NCBI GenBank assembly: GCA_913777325.1 | Contig: CAJYSA010000018.1 | Coordinates: 1 to 32,206 of the forward strand | Direction of reading: 5' to 3' | DNA: 32,206 bases | Source of the DNA: an uncultured Sphingomonas sp. | GTDB taxonomy: Bacteria > Pseudomonadota > Alphaproteobacteria > Sphingomonadales > Sphingomonadaceae | Shown here: piece after piece, positions 9,649 to 16,386 of the stretch | Position numbering within the stretch: the stretch's first letter is position 1 | Layout: the number at the start of each line of letters is the position of its first letter | Made by a program: the position numbers and the translations under genes | The notes under the pieces: model-generated | What the model saw: only the letters and a program-made list of their open reading frames with translations | What the model was told of the DNA's origin: nothing | Database searches by the model: none

Positions 9649-10295
9649 TTCAGCCGCTCCACCTTCTGCGCCACCTCGTCGATCAACGCGGCGATCTCGT
9701 GCAGCAATTCGGGGGTCGCATCGGCGCGCATGGCGCGATCCGACACCGCGTGGCGCAGGTTGTGCATCGCGCGGCGTACCGGAGCGCCCTCCCCGTCGCC
9801 GCGTGCGCGCTGCGCGCCCAGCGCCTCCAGCCGCGCGATCAACGCCGCGACCGTTTCCGCCTGTTCGTCGAGATGCGCGCGCCCCGCGTCGGTCGCCGCG
9901 AACCGCTTGCGCGCCCCGGCGCTGGCCTGCTCCGCGATCAGTTCCATGTCGTCGAGCAACGTCAACGTCGGATAGACGACCCCGGGGCTCGGGGCATAGG
10001 CGCCGCCGGTCAATGCCTCGATCGCCTTGATCAGCTCATAGCCGTGGCGCGGCTCGTCGGCGATCAGCTTCAACAAGACGAGCCGTAGCTCGGCGCCGTC
10101 GAACATGCGCCGGCTGCGTCCTCCGCCGCCCCCGCCGCGCCGTTGCTCGCCCTCGTTCAGGCGCTCGATCCAGTGGAAGAAGCGCTCGGGGTCGAAGCCG
10201 CCCAGTCTCTTATGCTGGTTATGTCCCATATGATGGTCACGTCCCATTTGTTGGTGATGATGGCGACCACCGCCGCCGTGCGAGAAACGAAACAT
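9645..10295 (-). CDS. PadR-family transcriptional regulator with His-rich N-terminus
   Basis: The 216-residue protein begins MFRFSHGGGGRHHHQQMGRD and carries about eight histidines in its first 26 residues. A PadR winged-helix domain follows (LRLVLLKLIADEPRHGYELI, then SPGVVYPTLTLLDDMELI), with a C-terminal helical region. The ATG at 10295 is chosen over an upstream in-frame start because the extra 22 residues would be read from the palindromic promoter region. His-rich PadR proteins include E. coli YqjI, where the N-terminus binds nickel and controls a neighbouring ferric-reductase gene, so metal sensing is a reasonable inference. It overlaps the DUF2218 gene by four bases and is divergent from rarA. 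Three palindromic stretches upstream may be its own operators. Confidence 0.88.
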   Translation of the reverse strand: MFRFSHGGGGRHHHQQMGRDHHMGHNQHKRLGGFDPERFFHWIERLNEGEQRRGGGGGGRSRRMFDGAELRLVLLKLIADEPRHGYELIKAIEALTGGAYAPSPGVVYPTLTLLDDMELIAEQASAGARKRFAATDAGRAHLDEQAETVAALIARLEALGAQRARGDGEGAPVRRAMHNLRHAVSDRAMRADATPELLHEIAALIDEVAQKVERLK

Positions 10296-10322
10296 GCTGC
10301 CGACTCCTTGGGCTGGAGCGCA

Positions 10323-10373
10323 CAAGATATATCTTGATTGTGCTCTTGCAAGATCTCTCAAGATATATTTTGA
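10323..10373. promoter_or_regulatory. Cluster of three palindromes, probable PadR-type operator region
   Basis: Within 51 bases are a perfect 14-bp palindrome CAAGATATATCTTG (10323-10336), a perfect 10-bp palindrome TCTTGCAAGA (10344-10353) and an imperfect 16-bp one TCAAGATATATTTTGA (10358-10373). All three share an AAGA/TCTT half-site. They start 28 bases upstream of the padR start and lie 44 bases before rarA. The A+T-rich island contrasts sharply with its surroundings and probably holds the divergent promoters. Autoregulation by the PadR protein is inferred. Confidence 0.65.
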
Positions 10374-10416
10374 TAGTCAGCATGACGGCACGCCCGCCAC
10401 CGCCTACATAGCCGCG

Positions 10417-11751
10417 ATGGCCGACCTCTTTGCCGGGTTCGATCCCGTCGATCCCCCCAGCCCCACCCCGCCCGACGCTCACGCGCCGCTCGCCGATCGG
10501 CTGCGCCCGCGCGCGTTGGGCGAGGTGATCGGACAGCGCCATCTGCTCGGCCCCGATGCGCCGCTGACGATGATGATCCGCTCCCGCCGGCTGTCGTCGT
10601 TCGTGCTATGGGGGCCGCCGGGGGTCGGCAAGACGACCATCGCGCGCCTGATCGCGGCGGAGGCGGGCTATACCTTCGTCCAGCTATCGGCGGTGTCGAC
10701 CGGGATCGCGGAGCTGCGCCGCACGTTGGCCACCGCGCGCGATCTGCGCGCCGCCGGGCGATCGACCGTGGCGTTCATCGACGAGCTGCATCGCTTTTCC
10801 CGCCCGGTGCAGGATGCCCTGCTCCCGGCGGTGGAGGACGGCACGATCGTCCTGATCGGCGCGACGACCGAGAATCCCAGCTTCAGCCTGGTCGCGGCGC
10901 TGCTGTCCCGCGCGAAGGTCTTCACGCTCGAACGGCTGTCCGCAGCCGAGCTGGAGACGGTGGTGCAGCGCGCGGAGGCGCAGGAAGGCCGCACGCTGCC
11001 GCTCGGTGACGACGCGCGCGCGGCGTTGCTCGCGATGGCCGATGGCGACGCGCGCTATCTGCTCGGGCTGGTCGAGACGTTGCTGCTGGTCGAGGGCGAC
11101 GCGCCGCTCGACGTCGCGGCGCTGGCCGCGATCGTCCAGAAACGCGCGCCGCTCTACGATCGCGGGCAGGAGGAGCATTTCAACCTCCTCAGTTGCTTCC
11201 ACAAGAGCCTGCGCGGCAGCGATGCCGATGCCGCGCTCTATTGGGCGGCGCGGATGGTGCGCGGCGGCGAGGATGCCGGGGTGATCTTCCGCCGCCTGTG
11301 CTGCGCGGCCTCGGAGGACGTCGGGATGGCCGATCCGCAGGCGCTGGTCCAGGTGATGACCGCGTGGCAGGCGTTCGAACGCATCGGCATGCCCGAGGGG
11401 CGGTTGTTCCTGGCGCAGGCGATCAACTATGTCGCGACCGCGCCGAAATCCAACGCCTCCTATGTCGCGTTCGACCGGGCGAGCGCGCTGGCCCGCGACA
11501 CGGGATCGCTGCCGCCGCCCAAGCATATCCTGAACGCGCCGACGAAGCTGATGAAGGAGCTCGGCTATCATCAGGGGTATCGCTACGACCACGACTATCC
11601 GGACGCGTTCGCGGCGCAGGATTTCTTCCCCGCCGAGGCCGGCGACGATCACCGCTTCTACGAACCGAACGAGCGCGGCTATGAGCGCGAGATCCGCAAG
11701 CGCCTCGCCTTCTGGGACGCGGCGCGCACCCGCCGCGACGACGACGCCTAG
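10417..11751 (+). CDS. rarA: Replication-associated recombination protein A (RarA/MgsA AAA+ ATPase)
   Basis: The 444-residue protein is a full-length clamp-loader-like AAA+ ATPase. It starts MADLFAGFD with the RPRALGEVIGQRHLLG block. Walker A is GPPGVGKTT (about residues 66-74) and Walker B is AFIDELHRF (119-127), with sensor 1 GATTENPSF and the family blocks LLSCFHKSLRGSDADAALYW and AINYVATAPKSNASY. RarA/WRNIP1 proteins act at stalled or gapped replication forks. An in-frame ATG 123 bases upstream would add residues translated from the palindromic promoter region, so the start at 10417 is preferred. Its TAG stop shares the bases CTAG with the TAG of the convergent lacI-type gene, so there is no room for a terminator between them. 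Confidence 0.96.
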   Translation: MADLFAGFDPVDPPSPTPPDAHAPLADRLRPRALGEVIGQRHLLGPDAPLTMMIRSRRLSSFVLWGPPGVGKTTIARLIAAEAGYTFVQLSAVSTGIAELRRTLATARDLRAAGRSTVAFIDELHRFSRPVQDALLPAVEDGTIVLIGATTENPSFSLVAALLSRAKVFTLERLSAAELETVVQRAEAQEGRTLPLGDDARAALLAMADGDARYLLGLVETLLLVEGDAPLDVAALAAIVQKRAPLYDRGQEEHFNLLSCFHKSLRGSDADAALYWAARMVRGGEDAGVIFRRLCCAASEDVGMADPQALVQVMTAWQAFERIGMPEGRLFLAQAINYVATAPKSNASYVAFDRASALARDTGSLPPPKHILNAPTKLMKELGYHQGYRYDHDYPDAFAAQDFFPAEAGDDHRFYEPNERGYEREIRKRLAFWDAARTRRDDDA

Positions 11752-12782
11752 CGCGCGCGCGCGACGCCGTGGCTCTGGCGCAGGCGCAGCGTCATCGGCC
11801 AGCGATGCTGCAACGGCGGATGCGCAGCGCCGTCCTTGGCGGCGATGACCGCGACCAGTTCCCGCGCCAGCGCCACGCCCAGCGCGTTGAGGTCGAGCGT
11901 GAAGCAGGTCAGGTCCGGCGACAGGGCGCGGCACGTCGGATTGTCGCGCAGCCCGATCACCGCGATGTCGCGCCCCGGCTCGAAACCCAGCGAGCGTAGC
12001 GCGCGATAGGCGCCGACCGGCGCGGTTTCGCCCATCAGCAGCAATGCGGTCGGCGGAACGTCGAGCGCCATCAGGTCGCGCGTCGCGGTTTCGCCGTCAT
12101 GCTCGTCGGTGTCACCGCGATGGATCAGCGCCGCATCGATCGGCAACCCCGCGCGTACCAGCGCCTCACGATAGCCGTCGGCGACGACATGGCTGTTGTT
12201 GATCGTGGCCGGCGGCGCGACCAGCCCGATCCGCCGGTGGCCCTCCGCGATCAGCAGCGCCATCGCTTCCGCCACCACCGCCTCGAAATCGAGGTCGATC
12301 CACGAAAACTGGTCGGCGATCGCGGTGCGCCCCAGCGCCACGAACGGAATGCGCCGCTCCAGCAACAACGCCACGCGCGGATCGTCGCGCTGCGTGCCGG
12401 ACAGCAGCCAGCCGTCCACGGTGCCGCGCGCGACATGGCGCCGCAGGAAGGTCTCCCCATCCTCGCCCTTCCTCGCCAGCAGTACGACCAGATCGAGGTC
12501 ATGCTCGAAGAGGCCGCTCTGCACGCCCGCCAACAGGGCCATGAAGAACGGATCGCCATGCAGCGCGCTGTCATGCTCCAGCGTCAGCATGAAGCCGATC
12601 GTCGCGGTCCGCCCGATGCGCAGCGTGCGCCCGAATTGGTTGGGCGTGTATCCATAGGTCGCCGCCGCTTCCAACACGCGCTGGCGCGTTGCAGGGCTGA
12701 CGTCCTTCCGATCGTTCAACGCGCGTGAAACCGTGCCGATCGACAAGCCAAGCCGACCCGCAAGAGACCGAATATCCATCAT
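11748..12782 (-). CDS. LacI-family transcriptional repressor of the adjacent glycan locus
   Basis: This is a 344-residue LacI/GalR-type regulator. The N-terminal helix-turn-helix reads DIRSLAGRLGLSIGTVSRAL, followed by the hinge helix and a periplasmic-binding-protein-like effector domain starting near TATIGFMLTLEHDSALHGDP. Two adjacent ATGs (12782 and 12779) are equally plausible starts; an in-frame ATG at 12830 would add 16 residues ahead of the helix-turn-helix. It is divergent from the GH31 gene, and the gap contains an 18-bp near-palindrome of the LacI operator type. Control of the GH31-symporter-glycosidase genes in response to a sugar is inferred from this arrangement. The effector is unknown. 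Confidence 0.93.
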   Translation of the reverse strand: MMDIRSLAGRLGLSIGTVSRALNDRKDVSPATRQRVLEAAATYGYTPNQFGRTLRIGRTATIGFMLTLEHDSALHGDPFFMALLAGVQSGLFEHDLDLVVLLARKGEDGETFLRRHVARGTVDGWLLSGTQRDDPRVALLLERRIPFVALGRTAIADQFSWIDLDFEAVVAEAMALLIAEGHRRIGLVAPPATINNSHVVADGYREALVRAGLPIDAALIHRGDTDEHDGETATRDLMALDVPPTALLLMGETAPVGAYRALRSLGFEPGRDIAVIGLRDNPTCRALSPDLTCFTLDLNALGVALARELVAVIAAKDGAAHPPLQHRWPMTLRLRQSHGVARAR

Positions 12783-12819
12783 CTTCTGATCGCGCTGGCG
12801 CGCGAAAGACGCAAGGGTA

Positions 12820-12848
12820 TTGACACGCAACTCACCGCGTCACACAAC
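12820..12848 (+). promoter_or_regulatory. Possible promoter for the GH31 operon
   Basis: A perfect TTGACA (12820-12825) lies 17 bases before CACAAC (12843-12848), which is a poor -10 match (3 of 6). The pair abuts the LacI-type operator, so the repressor would sit over the transcription start. Only the -35 box is convincing. Confidence 0.4.
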
Positions 12849-12866
12849 ACCGGAAACGTTTACGGT
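12849..12866. promoter_or_regulatory. LacI-family operator (18-bp near-palindrome)
   Basis: ACCGGAAACGTTTACGGT is a dyad centred on CG, with eight of nine base pairs matching around an AAACGTTT core. This is the usual form of LacI/GalR operators. It lies 33 bases before the GH31 start and 66 bases upstream of the divergent regulator gene, so it could control both. Confidence 0.75.
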
Positions 12867-12899
12867 TCGGGGCTACCGAACGTGGGGAGGATGGAGAGC

Positions 12900-14945
12900 G
12901 TGGATACGCTGACTCTGGAAGAGGGCGCGATCGCGTGGCGCTACGACGGCGGTTGGGCGCGCATCGAGGCGCACGGGCCGGACGGGCTGCGGCTCCGTGC
13001 CTCCACCTACGCCCCGCGCCCCGCCGTGCCCGGCGCGCTGCTCGACATACCGCCCGTCGCGACGGCCGTGGTTGAGCGCGACGGCGCGGTGGCGCGCATC
13101 CGGAACGGGTCGATCATCGGAGAGATCGACCTTCAGGGCCGCGTCCGTTTCCTCGACGGCCATGGCACGATCCTGCTGGAGGAGAAATGGCGTCAGCGCG
13201 ACACGGTGGCCACCTTCTGGTCCGTCGGCGCCGACACGGTCGACACGATCAGCGCGCTGGGGCTGGCGGGGCGTGAGTTCAAGCCGCTCCCGGGCGGCGC
13301 CGCCGCGATCACCGTGCGGTTCGAGGCGAAGGTCGGCGAGCGGCTGTACGGCATGGGCCAGTATCAGCAACCGAACCTCGATCTCGCCGGCTGCGTGCTG
13401 GAACTGGCGCAGCGCAATTCCCAGGCCAGCGTGCCGTTCGTCGTCTCCAGCCACGGCTATGGCTTCCTCTGGAACAGCCCGGCGGTCGGCGAGGCATGTT
13501 TCGCCGCGAACGGCGCGATCTGGACGTCGCGCGCCGCGCACGAGATCGATTACTGGATCACCGCCGCCGCCACGCCGGCGCAGATCGTCCGCAACTACGC
13601 GCAGGTCACCGGCACCGCGCCGATGATGCCCGACTTCGCGCTGGGATTGTGGCAGAGCAAGCTGCGCTACCGCACGCAGGCCGAGTTGCTGGCGGTCGCG
13701 CGCGACTATCGCGATCGCGGGATACCCCTGGCGGTGATCGTCGCGGATTTCTTCCACTGGCCGGTGCAGGGCGACTGGCGGTTCGATCCGCGCGAATGGC
13801 CCGATCCCGCCGCGATGTGCACCGAATTGCAGGAGATGGGCACCGAATTGATGGTATCGGTGTGGCCGACGGTCGATCCGCGGTCGGAGAATTACCCGGC
13901 GCTGGTCGAACGGGGCTATCTGACGCGCGCCAACCGCGGCATCGACGTGCATCAGGAGTTCCTGGGCAACACGCGCTTCATCGACGTGACGCATCCGGGC
14001 GCGCGCGATTTCCTCTGGCAGACCCTGAAGCGCAACTACCGCGACCGGGGCGTGCGGCTGTTCTGGCTGGACGAGGCCGAGCCCGAATATGGCGCCTATG
14101 ATTTCGACAACTACCGCTATCACGCGGGCGAGGTGTTGGCGGTCGGCAACGCCTATCCGCTCCACTATGCGCAGGCGCTGCACGACGGGCTGCGCGCGGA
14201 GGGCGAGGGGGAGATCGTCAGCCTGGTGCGCTGCGCTTGGGCGGGCAGCCAGCGCTACGGCGCGCTGGTGTGGTCCGGCGACATCCACAGCTCCTTCACC
14301 GCGATGCGCAACCAGCTCAGCGCCGGGCTGAACATGGCGATGGCCGGGATACCCTGGTGGACGACGGACATCGGCGGCTTCCACGGCGGGCATGTCGACG
14401 ACCCCGCGTTTCACGAATTGATGATCCGCTGGTTCCAGTGGGCGGTCTTCACCCCCGTGTTGCGCATGCATGGCCATCGCGACCCGATCACGCCGCCCGA
14501 ACCGGCCTTCCGCGATGGCGTCGCGCAATGCGATACCGGCGCGGGCAACGAACTATGGAGCTTTGGCGAGGACGTTTTCGCGACGTTGCGACACTATGCC
14601 GCGCTCCGCGAGCGATTGCGGCCCTATATTGCAGGCCTCATGCGCACCGCGCATGAAATCGGCGATCCCCTGATGCGCCCGATGTTCTATGATTATCCGC
14701 ACGACGCCCTGAGCTGGCAGGTCGACGATCAATATATGTTCGGCCCCGACCTGCTCGTCGCCCCGATCGTCGCGGCCGGCGTGCGGGAGCGCGACGTCTG
14801 GCTGCCCGACGGCACCTGGATCGAGCCGTGGGGTGCGACGTCCGTGCGCGGCGGCACGACGATCCGCTGCGCCGCCCCGTTGGAGTGGATGCCGGTCTTC
14901 ATCCGCGCGGGGGCCGATGTCGCATCGGCATTCGCACGGTCATGA
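12900..14945 (+). CDS. Glycoside hydrolase family 31 (alpha-xylosidase/alpha-glucosidase type), cytoplasmic
   Basis: This protein of about 681 residues is a retaining GH31 enzyme. The catalytic nucleophile is probably the Asp of LFWLDEAEPEYG (about residue 391) and the acid/base the Asp of VWSGDIHSSF (about 461). RCAWAGSQRYG, IPWWTTDIGGF and RMHGHRDP are further substrate-pocket blocks. The WLDxxEPE form resembles GH31 alpha-xylosidases more than starch-type alpha-glucosidases, but specificity is not certain. No signal peptide is seen, so it should act in the cytoplasm. The GTG at 12900 is chosen because GGGGAGG ends nine bases before it; the ATG at 12891 abuts that site and a GTG at 12882 also exists. 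Its stop overlaps the start of the sugar symporter gene (ATGA). Confidence 0.92.
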   Translation: MDTLTLEEGAIAWRYDGGWARIEAHGPDGLRLRASTYAPRPAVPGALLDIPPVATAVVERDGAVARIRNGSIIGEIDLQGRVRFLDGHGTILLEEKWRQRDTVATFWSVGADTVDTISALGLAGREFKPLPGGAAAITVRFEAKVGERLYGMGQYQQPNLDLAGCVLELAQRNSQASVPFVVSSHGYGFLWNSPAVGEACFAANGAIWTSRAAHEIDYWITAAATPAQIVRNYAQVTGTAPMMPDFALGLWQSKLRYRTQAELLAVARDYRDRGIPLAVIVADFFHWPVQGDWRFDPREWPDPAAMCTELQEMGTELMVSVWPTVDPRSENYPALVERGYLTRANRGIDVHQEFLGNTRFIDVTHPGARDFLWQTLKRNYRDRGVRLFWLDEAEPEYGAYDFDNYRYHAGEVLAVGNAYPLHYAQALHDGLRAEGEGEIVSLVRCAWAGSQRYGALVWSGDIHSSFTAMRNQLSAGLNMAMAGIPWWTTDIGGFHGGHVDDPAFHELMIRWFQWAVFTPVLRMHGHRDPITPPEPAFRDGVAQCDTGAGNELWSFGEDVFATLRHYAALRERLRPYIAGLMRTAHEIGDPLMRPMFYDYPHDALSWQVDDQYMFGPDLLVAPIVAAGVRERDVWLPDGTWIEPWGATSVRGGTTIRCAAPLEWMPVFIRAGADVASAFARS

Positions 14946-16357
14946 CCGGGGAAACGCCCGTGCCCGCGATCGCGCAACAGGGTGACGCGGGACGCATCGT
15001 CACCGATCATTTCGCCAGGACGCCCGCAGGCCGTGTGCCGTTCCTCGAAAAGGTCAGCTATGGCTTCGGCGACGCGGGGGGCACGGTCATCACCGGGCTG
15101 ATCGCCAACTTCCTGACCTTTTACTATACCGACGTGTTCGGGATCGCCCCCGGTGTGGTCGGCATCCTGTTCCTGTCGCTCCGCGTCTTCGATGCGGTGT
15201 CCGATCCGCTGATCGGCATCATGGCCGACCGGACGATGACGCGCTGGGGCAAGTTCCGCCCCTATCTGTTGTGGACCGCGATCCCCGTCGGGCTGAGCTG
15301 CTTCCTCACGTTTCAGTCGCCGGACCTCGGCCATGACGGAAAGGTCGCTTACGCGGCGATCACCTATTTCCTGCTCTCCTTGTCCTATTCGCTCAACAAC
15401 GTCCCTTATTGCGCGCTGATCACCCGGATGACCGACAGCGCGACCGAGGGCGTCGCCTGTCAGTCGGTTCGGTTCGCGATGGTCGCGATCGCCTCGTTCA
15501 CCGTGTCGGTCGGGCTGCCGATCATGGTGCGCGAACTGGGCGGCGGCGATCTGGCGCTCGGCTACCGCAACGGCGTGGCGATCCTCAGCCTCGCCGCGGT
15601 GGCGATGTTCCTGATCTGCTTCCTGTTCGTGCGTGAGCGCGTCGCCTTCGCCGCCGCCGAGGAACCGCCGCTCCGCACCGCCATCGCCAACACGCTGAAG
15701 AACGATCAGCTTCGCATCACCTTCGTCATGACGCTGCTGCTGATCGCGATCTTCAACACGAAGGGCGGCGCAGCGCTGTATTTCATCACCTATGTGCTGA
15801 ACGGCGGGACGACCTATCAGGCGTTCTTCTTCGGTATCGCCACGATCGGCGGCTTCGTCGGCTCGATCGTCGTCACGTTCTTCACGCGCCGCTTCGACGT
15901 GCGATCGATCTATATCTGGGTGAACTTGATCCTGGTCGCCGGACATGTTGGCGCCTTTTTCGTGCCGGGCGACCATCCCACATTGTGGTTGGGGCTGGTC
16001 GGCCTGTGCTGCATCGTCCTTGGCTGCACGCTGCCGTTGCATTTCACGCTGATCCAGCTGGCCGATCAATATGGCGAGTGGAAGCTGGGCATGCGCTCCT
16101 CGGGCATGAGCTTCGCGTTCAACCAGTTCTTCGTGAAGCTGGCCTGGGCCGTGGCCGGCGCGCTCATCAGCGGCGTGCTGGTGCTGGTCTCCTATAAGGC
16201 CGGTGCGGGCAACCAGACGCCGCTGTCGCTCACCGGCATCCGGATGCTGTCGACGATCATACCCGGGCTCATGCACCTGCTGCTCGCCATCGCGATCAGC
16301 CGCCTGACCCTCGACCGCGCGACCATCGCGCGGATGACCGCCGCACGCACGGCCTGA
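14942..16357 (+). CDS. GPH-family (MelB-like) sugar:cation symporter
   Basis: This 471-residue inner-membrane protein has about 12 hydrophobic segments and the glycoside-pentoside-hexuronide symporter signatures: KVSYGFGDAGGTVITGLIAN near the N-terminus, SLRVFDAVSDPLIGIMADRT with its conserved Asp residues, and KFRPYLLWTAIP. It probably imports oligosaccharides or glycosides released in the periplasm, coupled to Na+ or H+. The start overlaps the GH31 stop by four bases, so the cytoplasmic hydrolase and the transporter are translationally coupled, as expected if GH31 processes what this protein brings in. An exported glycosidase gene follows after 29 bases. Confidence 0.93.
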   Translation: MTGETPVPAIAQQGDAGRIVTDHFARTPAGRVPFLEKVSYGFGDAGGTVITGLIANFLTFYYTDVFGIAPGVVGILFLSLRVFDAVSDPLIGIMADRTMTRWGKFRPYLLWTAIPVGLSCFLTFQSPDLGHDGKVAYAAITYFLLSLSYSLNNVPYCALITRMTDSATEGVACQSVRFAMVAIASFTVSVGLPIMVRELGGGDLALGYRNGVAILSLAAVAMFLICFLFVRERVAFAAAEEPPLRTAIANTLKNDQLRITFVMTLLLIAIFNTKGGAALYFITYVLNGGTTYQAFFFGIATIGGFVGSIVVTFFTRRFDVRSIYIWVNLILVAGHVGAFFVPGDHPTLWLGLVGLCCIVLGCTLPLHFTLIQLADQYGEWKLGMRSSGMSFAFNQFFVKLAWAVAGALISGVLVLVSYKAGAGNQTPLSLTGIRMLSTIIPGLMHLLLAIAISRLTLDRATIARMTAARTA

Positions 16358-16386
16358 TCCCCTCTCCTCGCCCTGGAACACACCCC

